A stretch of DNA of 64,000 bases from Chromobotia macracanthus (lineage: Eukaryota; Chordata; Actinopteri; Cypriniformes; Botiidae): contig JAZGTH010000066.1 in assembly GCA_036877525.1 (NCBI GenBank), positions 6,608,001 to 6,672,000 on the forward strand. Direction: 5' to 3'. Under the pieces are notes generated by a model. The model did not search any database. It saw only the letters and a list, made by a program, of their open reading frames with translations, and was not told the DNA's origin. Shown here piece after piece: positions 13,051 through 25,533 of the stretch (the first letter of the stretch is position 1; each line of letters begins with the position of its first letter). A program made the position numbers and the translations under genes.

Positions 13051-13767
13051 ATTTCATGATCATGTTGCTAACTTAATAGGCTGGGTATTAACTGGTTAAT
13101 TTAAAACTATAATTAAATAATAAAATACCAGATAGTTGTTTTATTAGAGACTATTTTAAGATCTGATGTAAATGCATGTATTAATTTGACTATGTTCAAA
13201 GACGTCCTTGTGACTTTTGCAATTACAGGTATATGCAATGTAGCAAACTTGTTTTGAAAGTGTAAGATCCCATCTTTCCTTCAGATGAAGTACACTGTAC
13301 TAAAGGGGACTGTACTGAACACTACATAAACGGATGGGTGGATAATGCAGGATAAAACATCTGTAAGGTGTTGTTTCCCAAACCACTGGCTGTGGATCAC
13401 ACAGTACAGCACCAGAAAGACCTGCACCAGCTGAAGAAGGTCTTGAGGTTCAGAAGAAAGACTGAAATGCGTGCATCTGATGCTGATAGAGAAGCTTTGT
13501 TATAAAACAAATGTTACGGGTACAGTGTACAAACATCAAAAGAACAATGTCATTGTGGGACTAACACATAAATAACCGGGCTGTTTTTATGCTTACATGA
13601 GTGTAAATTAATAAATGAAATATTGTATTTTGTACTCTCGCAAGTAATTTTATGAGGTGAATCCCCGGATGCTTTTTAAACAGTATTTTGCTTAGAAGTA
13701 ATTCCAAAAATTAAGAGCTTAAGATCTAAAATCCAGAGGCTCTGTGGAAGAAATGTGCAAATTGTAC
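13051..13767. other. interval between the sigirr promoter and the gse1 3' end
   Basis: AT-rich interval. It holds a short + strand open stretch at 13368-13505 with codon-like composition (listed separately). Nothing else gene-like is seen. Confidence 0.3.
13368..13505 (+). pseudogene. short open stretch of unknown origin
   Basis: 46 codons from GTG to TAA, rich in charged residues, including HQKDLHQLKKVLRFRRKTEM and ASDADREALL. There is no ATG at its start, and an in-frame stop lies five codons upstream. I do not recognise a family. It could be an exon fragment or a chance frame; the charged, repeat-free composition is the only reason to list it. Confidence 0.15.
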
Positions 13768-15823
13768 TTTATTTCTGTGCCAATAATTTAAAAGAATCTT
13801 TGACTGTTGAATTAAGAACAAGCAAAAAGGATACTGGAGGCAGTCTTGTGTAGCCAGACCTTCAGACTGATGGCAGAAGGTCTGGACTCCATCGCAGCTT
13901 TCTTTGGCTAAGGACCATCCAGGAGACTTTTTGACCAACATGTAAAGCAACTAATCATATTTCACTTTTTAGCATCATCTTTTCAGGTGAACGGTTTAAG
14001 AACATTACACACGTTTAACAGACATCCTGTAGAATTCAACCAATCAGAAGACAACTTTTAAGTTCCTGAAGTGTTTCCAGTAAAGTGTGCTAGAGGCATC
14101 ACACATTCAGCCAACGGCCTGTGTGACATCTTGAGGGTAAGATTAAATTGAATGTAGATTATATAAACCTATAAATGCAAAAAACAGAGCCTGTTAATGG
14201 GCCTGAAATGGAATGTGGCTGATGCTGGTTTATTAAATGATTAGAGCTTTAGAGCCTAAATTTACATGTTTTTTTATTATTATTTTTTGTCAAGAAACAA
14301 CCGAAAGATCATGTTACTGTTGTAGCTAAATCATGTCTTTTACTTTCTCAAACAGAACTTGTTTTTATAGACAAAATATGGCAAGAATAAGAACTTTCTT
14401 CAAACAAGATTTTTTTCTGCAGTAACACCATATAAATGGTATTTCTACTTTCAACAAATAATATATTAAATTACATTTCATTCCACTAAAATTACAACTA
14501 AAAACATTTCACAGGTTTTTTTTGTTTGCCACAACCATATATGGTCAGTCCTTTTAATTTCCTACAAATAGATAACATTTTCACACTTCATTCTCATTTT
14601 AAACATTATAAAGTTGCAATACTAACTACAGGCCTTCATGTCTTTAAGTTTCATAAAAGAAAAGTGAAATCTTGAAACAGACGTTTTCACTTGTGGCATT
14701 GGACTTTTATCATTTCAGCATTACCTGGTGCAGTTTATTTCATTATAAATAGTTTATCTGGGCTCATTTGGGTTTGTACAGTAAGTGCTGCTGGATAAAA
14801 TGTTTTGTGGCACTAATATGTATAGAATACAAGTATACAAATACACATTGTGTATCTATGGCTGCTAGGCTGACAATGAAAGAACATTTGGCCAAATGAC
14901 ACAAGACATTTAACTGATAACAGCATCCATAAAAAAGATGGTAACAAGGTATATTACATTACATTTAACTTATATAATTATACACTTCGTTTATGTAATA
15001 ATAATAATTAATATTAATGTTATGCATATTTGATATAGTTTTGTATTTTTTGTGGTCAGCAATAGATGGTGTGCCAAAGTGAACATAAAAAGAGTGGGAA
15101 CACTGTAAAAGAGTGAGACAACATTTCTGCACAGTTAATAAACTAAACCAAATTAATATTATGTTCTCAACATAATATACCCAAATATTCCTCCACGTTT
15201 TCAACATTCTGACCAGCAGTCCTCTGCCAACACATTTCCCCCCCCACAAAAATCCATATTATAATCATAATCCAAATTACAGGCCTTATAATTAATCATT
15301 AAAAATAAGAACATATAAAACATGATTTTGACCATATTTTTACACGATCACACTCTTTTAAAAACTGTATAAATATTAAAATATTTTAAGTGAATATATT
15401 TGAAACTTAAGAAAATCCCATATTAGCTACCGCTCCCTTCCACAGGGTACAACAGATCTAAAGTCAGCTGTAAACGTGCGGAGATCTCTGCACATGAAAT
15501 GGCCAAACGCAAGTATTTCTTCATGTCTAGCCAGTTTCTGGATTGGTTTTCTGCACCTTCTTGTCATTGGTCCTTCAACAGAAATCTGCCAAATCCAGTC
15601 AAGTAATAGATATTTCTGGTCTTTAGGTGGCTGTGAAATGCCTGTTTTGTTCGCTGTGAGATCCTGTATCTGGTGGTGGAGTATGTAGTGCAGAACATCA
15701 CAGCGGACATCAGACATTTGCACAAGACAATGTCCAACAACTTTGTCTTCAACATCTTCTTCATCTGCCTCCTCATCCTCACTGTCAATCAGTTTCAGTG
15801 GTACTTCATGAAGTTAAGTAAGG
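13768..15823 (-). other. gse1: probable gse1 3' UTR
   Basis: The region below the gse1 stop codon. Minus-strand AATAAA signals lie at 14734-14739 and 13768-13773, implying a 3' UTR of about 1.1-2.1 kb. GSE1 orthologues have long 3' UTRs. It includes an unexplained 128-codon frame just after the stop (15427-15813) and a piece at about 13830-13930 that resembles a dispersed repeat. Confidence 0.4.
15427..15813 (-). other. 128-codon open frame just after the gse1 stop, unknown
   Basis: On the gse1 strand, 10 bases after the gse1 TGA and in another frame, a stretch stays open from 15813 to a stop at 15427. It begins with an acidic part (LIDSEDEEADEEDVEDK) and goes on to a mixed, folded-looking part containing VRCDVLHYILHHQIQDLTA, YLLLDWIWQI and HEEILAFGHFMCRDLRTF. 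The first ATG comes at 15723, inside the frame. In AT-rich DNA a run this long is uncommon by chance. I recognise no family. It could be an alternative terminal exon, a decayed insert of a coding sequence, or chance. Confidence 0.3.
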
Positions 15824-18800
15824 TCACCTGGGTGAGGGTCTCTTGTAATAGCCTCTGTGCCAATGAAACAGAGGCAGCGCCAAGCTTTTCTTCAAGTGCT
15901 CAAGTTCGGCCTGCATACGATCTCTTTTTACTGCCAGATTGTGCTTCTGTGCCAGCAGATCCTAATTATGAAAGAAAGATTCATTTTTATAGACTGCACA
16001 GTAGTAGTTGACCAATATGGTTTTTCAGTGGCTAATTTTGATATTAACAGAGCACATGGTACATGATTAATATATTCAATATCAATATCTATAAAACACT
16101 ATATAATACAATTAATAAAACTGACAGTTTTAGTTCTGGATGCTGATTAGTGCTTTGGATAGCTGTGGTTTATTCACCATAAAGCACAAGTATGACCTCA
16201 TCACTGCACAAAATAGTATAATGTTACCTTCATGCTCTGAGAAAGCTGCTCAGCTGTCAGCGTGAGATTGTAATGCTGTGTCTCCAGACGTCTGCACTCA
16301 CTGTGGAGAACCTGATGCTCCAAACTTCTCTCTGAAAGGAGAAAAAACACAGGTGAATTATATGGTACGATCACCCAGTCGAGGATTACCAGAAACTAAG
16401 AGAAGAGCTATCACATTCAAAGCTGCTTGTGCAACCACAACTCATCAAAGCAGTTGAGAAGAACAACCTCATTTGCAGGCTGATTTGCAGTTTGAAGTTT
16501 TTTGTTTAATGAAATTGTAGTATAAGAAATTGTGAGTGGTTGGATTCCCATACAGCAAAAATCCATTATGTTAACTAATTTAGCCAAAGAATACATCTCA
16601 GATGTCTAACTTGTTCTCATGTAGGCATCATGCTGAACTTAAGGTTGAACAGGAAGTGTCATTTCATCCACTTGTTGGAAAAAGTGTTAACAGCAGTATG
16701 AACTCACTAGCTATGGATTAAGATAATCAGCTAACCTAGATAGTTGTTGGCATTTAATTCTATTTTACTCCTCGAATGTGAAGAAAAATGAAAAAATGCC
16801 TATATCAATCTGCATATGTGACAGACATCAGTTAAGATCATCTTTGGTAGCTCATTTGGAGGTGTCTTAAGTAAAACAGCTCTATATGTAACAAAAAAAC
16901 TGAACCTGAAGTAATGAGAACTGTTTGTTACACATAACCCATATTTTGCACTAAACTCACCTTCTATATACTCCTCATATGCTTCAAATATCGCTTCAAT
17001 TCCTTTCCACCTGGGACTTAAAGTCTCATCATCTTCATCGTCTTCATCTGTACTGGCGCCCTCTTCAGCTGAAAGGTCGTGCCTCACACCTGGAGAGTCT
17101 CTGCGGGTTGGTGTATGGCAGGAGTGGCCGTTGGTCTGTATTTGAGGGAGCTTGTTGACTGCCCTCTGGAGGCCTGGAGGTTGATGTGCCGCATTATCAA
17201 ACTGCTCAATGGCTCCTGCAGTGGCACCTACTGGAAAACACACATAAAAACAGTTTAAAACTTCACTTTTTAACTCATATCTGAGCACTGACGAAAAAGG
17301 TTGGTTGGTGATCTGATTGGTGATCTTATCACTTTTCATTGTTCACTACAAAAGGGAATGTTGCATAGCTTACTATATGAGGAAAGAGAAAAATAATGGA
17401 TTTAAACACAGTTTCAGAAAATCTTCTGCACTGTATATTATTACATCCGAAATGACGAGATGCTTTAATTGATTTCAGGCCACATATGAGTGTGGCTTAA
17501 ATCAGATTTATACACATTGGATTTAATGTGTTTTTAGATACAGACAACAAACCATTTAATGGATTTGAGTCAGATGCCAAGTCAGAAAACAAATTTCTTA
17601 ACAAATTCAAGTCACCTTTCTGTTTCTGTTGGGGTGTCTGAGTGGACTGCAGGACGGACTGATGAAAGTGCTGAGCAAACTCTTCTGGGTTTATGTTCTC
17701 CCAGACCCGGGGTCTGTCATTTAGTCCATTCAGCCCAGGAGGGTGATCCTTCGGTCGGGCGAGGGGCAACTGAGCACTGGCCTGCAGGCTTGGAACCTTT
17801 CTGATGGGGGACGCCTCCTTGGGTTGGCTTTGAGAATTAATAGGAGCCAGCGGTGGAGGGTCTTCAAGTCGAAGGTTGTTGGGAGAACGATTTACAGGTT
17901 CAGGGGGAACATTACTTAATATTGATTGATTGTGTGAGGCAGCTATATGACGACAGAAAACATGGACATCAGCACGGCCAGTACACAAATACAACAGACA
18001 GTTACATCTACAAAAAATGCGTAATCCTGATTTTAGTGCGCCAGTTGTGATATGAACACAACTAAGATTGCTGTTCTTACCCAACGGGCTGGAACAGGGT
18101 GTATCTGTAGCATATCTAAGCATGTCCAGCGTTACATTTTTTTGTTTGATGGCTTCCAGCAAGGTTATGATCTTCTCATTTTCTGAAAAAGGAAAAAGCA
18201 CAAATACACAGAAACTCCATTTAGACAAGAAATATGCATTTTGTGTGCATTGTTGTTAAGAAGCTTTTTTGGGACAGTTCACCATCATTTATTCACCCTC
18301 ATGTCATTTCAAACCTGTATTATTTTGTGGAACACAAAAGAAAATATTTTGAGAAATGCCTTAGTGGTTTTGTGTCCATACAATGGAAGTCAACTGGTGC
18401 CAATGTTGTTTGATTACTAACACAATTCACAATTCACAAAAAATATCTTCTTGTGTTTCTGTGTAAATGATAAAATCAGAATCTCGGATTTTGGTGATTC
18501 CCTAGTTAATTTTTGTTATTAATGTTTTAATTAGTCAACTTGTCCGGTGGGGCAAGTAAAATTCTCTTTTACTTGCCCCATCTAAAATCCACTTCTTTTG
18601 GACAAGCATTAATGTTAGGCCCCAGTCCAATTTAACCCCTTCCTTTAACTACATCTTCAGCTGCTCAGCAGTTTTCAAAAGCTGTTCCAGTAATAAGCCA
18701 TTAGTGGTGTGACATGACAAAAGCAATCCATGGCGTTATTTGCATTATGTTGCATATGTGGCAGATTTTGCAGGCTTGACACTTTTCAAGAGCAACGTCT

Positions 18801-21800
18801 GAGACAGGGCTTTCCTCACCACAGGCAGTGTGATGGTTTTTCGGGGAACTTCTCTTGGCATTTGTGTGTGTGTGTACGTACCTCTTCTTTCTTCCACGCT
18901 GATGTGGTTCAGGTTGAACATACTGAGGAAATGCTTCTTGTCTTCAAGTTCAGCAGTGTTGTCCATCTCCTCAGGAGTGAAGCGTGTGGTGAGCGGAGGA
19001 GAAGGGGTCTTCCTTTTGTTCTGAACTGTTGGAGGTGAAGGGCTTCTCTCCTGCATGAGTCTCCTCCTCTTCCTCTTCTTTAACTCCAGGAGTTCATCTC
19101 GCTTTGAGAGAGTGGCCAGTCCAAAGGAATTCAGAAACTCTGTCTTCTGCAGAGAGAATTGGTGAGAAACAGACAGATGTTGTTTGAGGAGCAACGTAAA
19201 TGATGCGATGAGAGAGAAGTTCCAAAGAGCTACACTACTGATCAAAATTTTAGGGTCACTCAGGGTTGGTTATGCCATATTAATTGTTTTCACCACATGT
19301 TAGAATCCAAGCAGACTCGATACAACTACTGAATAATACAAAATGAACTATGAGAATTTTGCTGTGACTAAAAAGGCACAAAATAATTCAAGACTATGCT
19401 CAATTTTAGCATCTTTAAAGCATCTTTGCCTAGAATGTGCTAAAACTTACTCTTGCCATTTTATCACCAGCTTTATTAATGGAGTCACTATGTCTATGCT
19501 GGGCTCTTTATTGGCTGCTTTCTCTTTGTTCTTTGGTCAATCATTTCAAAAACATTTTTTAAAATAAAATTTTAGCTTTGGCACAACTGTATTTAGGTCT
19601 GCAAAACTAATCTCAAATATTTAAGAATATGCTTTCAGATCATGAGAAACATTTCAGTAAAGTGACACCAAACTTTAGACCAGCAGTGTATCTGTGTCTT
19701 CACACCAGAAACATAATCAAATGTCAGACATTCATACTGCACAAGCAGACTTTAGACACTTAAAGCAGCCTATTCAGGTCAAAAAACAAAACAAAAACAG
19801 ACAGGTCAAAAACAAAACAAATACAGACAAAAAGGACCACTGACATTTAAAATGACCAACTACAAGAAGTTTTGAGGGGCGTAAATGTATTGAAAATGCT
19901 CTACCTCTTTAGATGCATCTAGTTTGAGTGGAGGTTGCTGGGTGACTTTTCTCAGGTGGGCTCTAATCTCCTCTTCATCACTCTCATCGTAGGAGTCATC
20001 TAATTCATAATAATAACCTGCAACAAGCAGAAGATTGCCCTTAGAACGACTGAAAAGTTGTTGAGGCAGTGAAAACCAGCCTTTAAAGAACTCATACCTT
20101 TCTCTCTGGCTTCTCTGCGTTTCTTCTCCTCCAGGTCCAGCTTGCTGACCAGTCTCCTGTGCTGCTGCAGAACCTGGTCGTACAACATCATGGGGTCTGA
20201 CCTTTCTACAGCTGGCCCATGAGAACCTGGACCCTGGGTCTGCCTGTAGTCTCTAGGTCCAGATGGGGAGAAAAAGGTCCTCTGCTGGCTCAAATAGCTT
20301 CTGGTAGACCTCTCCAGATCTGCCAAGTATTTGTCAGACTCAAGGAGGTTGTTGACCTGCATGGAGGAGGTCCTTTCAGGGCAACCTTGCTGCCTGGCTT
20401 CATCTTCAAGTGGTTTTGTTTTGGTGTGGCCTGAGAAAGGACGGATTTGGGACAGGGGCCGGTCAGAGTTGAGGAGGGAGATGGGGTTCCAAAGCGTACC
20501 GGCTGAGGGAGGAGTTGGACGGTGGTCTCGCGGCAGAGGTTTCGGGGAAATTAGAGGAGGTGGTGCCCCCAAGGGTTGAGGTAGGTCTCTGAAACCCACA
20601 TCAGTATGTTGTGTACTGTACCTGAACAAGGTGAAAACAGTTCTGTTAAAGCACCAGCAGAGGGCAGTATGCTAACACACATAAACTGCATTCACACAGT
20701 CTGGGAGTACCTGAGAAACAAGTCAGGATGACCTCAAACATCTTATGATGACACCACAAGACATCTCATAGTGAACTAGCTTGATTAAAGGCAAAGAACA
20801 CTTCACAAGTATTTTGACATAACACCCACCTTTGTAGTTCTCTGTGTGGTTCTGTTGGCTCTGTGGGCCGACCAAGTTCCAGGTGCTTCTCCTTAACTTG
20901 CTGTTGAAATTCTGATGACCCCTGACCCTGTCGTTCCACCTTCTCCACCTTGAGAGGCCTCGGTCTAGCCAGCCATCTGTCCTCCTCTTCCTGCCGCTGG
21001 AGCATCATGGGAGTCACCATGGGCCGATGCGCTTTTCCAGAACCTTGTCCGAACTGGACTCCTGAAGAGGCTCCAAGACCTGAGGCTAAGATGGAATGTG
21101 GACCTCCTGAAGAAGGGTATGGACCAGGCTGAGGCTTGAGCAATGAAGTTTCTTTGGTTTTATCTGGAAAGAGAAAAAAGATGTTCACCAAAGTGAATAA
21201 ACAAGAATGAGTAGGTCCTTCTCTACAAGAACTGTAAATCTGTAAGGTCTTACAACTACTTTACTTAAAATACATAGATGATAAAATAAATAAATATCAA
21301 GGACCTCATAAGGTGTAAAATCAATTAATGAAATTTTCTTTTGATGTCGTCATACAGTATTTGAACCATGTGGTGGAATACAGCACAATTCTTCAAGAAG
21401 TTCTCCAGTACAATAAGACACAAGAGGTGTGGATTTCTTTAGTGCTCTCAGTGAACATTCAATAAATGTGATATAAACTAAAGACGATGACAGAATGTAT
21501 TTTAATTGATTCTAAAACAAATAAAAATGGTTTCTCTATGTATGAGCCCATTATTATCATGCATAACAGGACTGACCAGAATATCCTCATTCCTCTCCTG
21601 TTAAACAATAATGCAGATTAAACCTTGTGACTTTTTCTGCTTATACAATTACAAACCCCACAAACATGTTTAACGGCTGGCAGGTGATATAATGGGTTTT
21701 TATATCACCTGCATTTCTTTAAATGTAAACCCATCCAGATTTACCAAATATGGTGAATAATGATTATTCAGACTATATTATTTTGTTTTAATTGCTCAAG

Positions 21801-24800
21801 AAAATACCAATAACTCCTGGCCAATGGAAACATGGTAACATTCATTTTCACATAAACAAAAAAAACATTTCTCAGAAGTTGCTCTTTCGTAGCTCAGGGG
21901 ATTTGATGGGAATCTCAGTTGGGTTTTATTTACATGTTTTACATTCCTTATGTAAAATTTCTATAAACAGAGCTTTGGAACAACATGAAGGTGAGTAAAA
22001 AGTGGGTAAATTATCCCTATAGTATTTTATATATTCATATACAATTATTTCACATATGTATTGTTCTCCAGCATGCTATCATACCCTGTCTGTTAGCAGC
22101 GAATCTTTCCTCCAGTTTGGCTCTGTCCTTTACTGGCTGCCGGTGTGTGTACTGATGAGGCAGCGAGTGAGAGTTCGTCTGAGAGACTGAGTGTTGGTTC
22201 GCGTGCGGCTCGTGGCTCAGGTGGCGTTTCTCCATCGCCTTGACTGCCTGGATCTCTCTCGCTCTCTCTTTTTTAATCTCCATCTCTCGTTCCCTCTCTC
22301 TCTCTTTGTCTCTCTGCACCTCGTGCTCCCACTGCCGCTCTCGTTCCATTTCACGCGTTCTCTCTTTATCTCGTTCTCTTTCCCTCTCCTGCTGGCGGAG
22401 ATCTTCCTCCATCTGCAGCCTGCAGAGGGTTGAAACACACGCGGGCACCAGTGGTGTGAGATGCAACACTCTCGACAGGAACAAGAAGAAAACACTCAGT
22501 GAGATGCCGCGGGAACAGAGGGGAGTGTTGATGATGTTTTGTATGGAGGAAAGCGTGTCAAGGTGGCTTGTGTATATGTGTGCGCTATATTTTATGTTTA
22601 CATTTATATGTAAACATAAAATATATAGTGACTTATAGTACAACTGGGTATACGTTTTTGTCCACGTGTTAAAAACTATATGGGTTATATATGTATGAGT
22701 ATTGTAATTTATATAATGATGACACTGATAGCACTATGTACAAATCTGACAAATAATGAAAGAAATGACCAATCACAATTCAGTATGCAAATATGATTGC
22801 TTTTTATTCTGGTTTGCTGGGCAACTTATAGACTGGAAGAGACTGTTTGACTAAAATGTGGTTTAGGGGCTTTCGAATATTTATTACCACAATATAAGAT
22901 TTTATATTGTAAACGTGCATATACACAAATGTCTTTTAACACTACAATTATTCATTATTCATCTAAAACAGGGGTTTCGCAACCAAGGAGTGTGTTAGTG
23001 TGTATTTACCTTTCCGAGTGTAGGGCTGTGAGTGACGGGTGTGTGATATCACCAGGGTAAAAGACGCCTGGCACAGGCAGGTGAACAGTAGAGGGATGCA
23101 GGGCTGGCAAGGCTCCCCCTTCTGGAAGCTGGTGGTAATACGAGCGGAGGGCAGACAGACTGTAGTAGTCTTCCATCCTGATTAACCACAGGAAGCACAG
23201 AGAGAACAGCAGTTCATTAGTGCCTCTATAAATAACTGGCTCCTTCATTAACCTCTGGCCTTCTGAAATGAACATTACAGGCTATTTCTGTGACTGTTGT
23301 ATCACCTCCACTGACTCCCACAAAGAGACGTGCTGAGTGTTATTTATACAGAATAAAGGAACAAATTACCACAGAGAAATATATAATCAAACCAAGAGAA
23401 TGTGAAATATATATCTGAAAAAGCATTTTAAAGTCACAACCTTGCTGAACACAATTTTAAGCAATGCGGTTGGTTTTTGCATGAAAAAGGTTAGCCAATC
23501 ATAACAGAAGTCATTAACATACAAAAGTCCTAAAGGTGCAGCAGCAAAAACAGCCGGTTTTATCAAGCATCAGAGTGAGTGAGGAAAAGGTCATGTGGTA
23601 ACTAAATTCTTGCTGTTTATGAAGCAAGGAACCTTTATTAAAATTCTATAAAGTGGACTTTATAAAGACCTGGATGAACAAGTGCCACTTTAGTGAGTGT
23701 GTCATCTGTTTTGCATTCTATGAACAGAGAACCACCCCACACAGAGGTCAGTCTGAAACCAAGCCACTTGCTATTGGTCAAATATTCGAATTTGCATAAT
23801 ATTTTGCAATATTTGTTTATTTTTGTATAGTCACCACTAAAAGTACCCATAACAAAAGTGAATTTGTTAAAAAAAACATTGCTAATTGTTTATTTCGTAA
23901 CGTTTCATGTAAGTGAAAAGGTATATTTAGTAAAAGACATTACTTGAATAAACATTAAGATATAAAATACATTCAGGAATAACCTTTTAAATACATCAGT
24001 TACACATACTCCTGAGTAAAAAAACATAGAAGAACCACTATCACGCCTCCTGGTCAAATCTCATAACTGTAAAACATATTTTACTGGACTGCTCTTTTTT
24101 TATTTCAATCGGCTATCAGTAAATATCCATGTGTAAATGTTGTATGGCCTAGTCGACATCAATGAACAATAAAATGCTTAGGTCTGAAATTAGTATAAAA
24201 ACCTTCTTCTTATACTCGGATTCATTTCATAAATTTATTTGTGTGCTGATTTAAGCATTTAAAGAAATCATTCTGCGCACCTGTATGACGCAAGAGAGGG
24301 ATGCGGTAAATATCCTGAGTGAAAATATGCAAGAGCATCGGACGCAGCCCCAGGGCCCAGCCCTAGAGGAAGCACGGGCACGCGCAGCTCTTCTGCCGAG
24401 GCGTACGGACGAAACCCATCACGAAGATACTCCTCCTGAGATCCTGCTAGCAGCATGTGAGGAAGCTGCCGAGGCAGGCTGAGGAACAGAGAACAAAATT
24501 ACTCACGGAAGATGACAAAAGGAGATTGGATTTCAAATATATAGACACCTAGACAAAGAGCAAGCATGCTAATGCGCTACTGACTGAGTTTGAAGACGAG
24601 GGTCTTGCATGAGAGCACTCGGGGTCATGCTAAAAGGGTGGGTGGGCCCCAGGTATGGAGGAAGGGAGAGGGAGGTCTTCTCCTGGGCTGGTAGAGGCCG
24701 ATCTGGGGGCAAGCGCTCTTGACTTGACCCTCTCAAAGCCGTTTCAGCCTAACAGAGACAGGTTTGTTAGGGCATCCTGGGAAATTTTTCCAGATAAATT

Positions 24801-25493
24801 ACTAGTTAAAAACTATAAAATAACACAAATGGAAGTGTGAGAATTTGTCTATTTTATAGCTCTGCACAATCTTCGATAAAAAAAGTAATTAAATTTATTC
24901 AAAATATAAAAATCCATAACAATAAAAGTTTATTGAATAATGAAAAATAACTCAAGTGTGTAGTGCGCATGTAAATTATTTTTTATCTTCCTACAAAGAA
25001 CCTATTTAAAGCAAGTTTTAAATTCCATATGCAAATTTGTTGTACAAATGTGTGCTCACAAGTGAATTCTTGCTAATCGAGGGCTGATTATTTAGTGTAC
25101 GCAAACATGTGTACATTTACATTCACAGGGCAGAGGCAGAGTAGTCAGGCCTTTTTACCTTTACAAAATGCATTTCAAAATCCTGCCATTAGTCGATTCA
25201 ATTTATAATGTAATGTGTACACCAAATCTGCATCAATAAATACTGAACAGACCATGTATATGCTATAGCCATAATGATTTACTTACAGAATGTGTTATAT
25301 AATCATGAGCAATGTGTATGTTTGCATTGTAAGCCATAAACATCCAACTGCAAATAAGGGTGGCAGAAAGAGTCTGTGTGTGTGTGTGTGTGTATGTGTG
25401 TGGTCGAGGTAAAGACAAGGGTAAGGGACACCGTGGCTTAGAGCTGACTAAATAGTTTGCACAGTGGCTCGCATCTGTCTCTCTCCCTTTCTT

Positions 25494-25533
<40 letters not shown>

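Noticed and set aside
13726..13950. 74-codon minus-strand frame with a fairly complex product
   Set aside because: Part of it (about 13830-13930) resembles a dispersed fish repeat and it lies in the probable gse1 3' UTR; no protein family recognised.
22191..22638. + strand Ser/Leu-rich frames
   Set aside because: Mirror translations of the Arg/Glu-rich gse1 exon.
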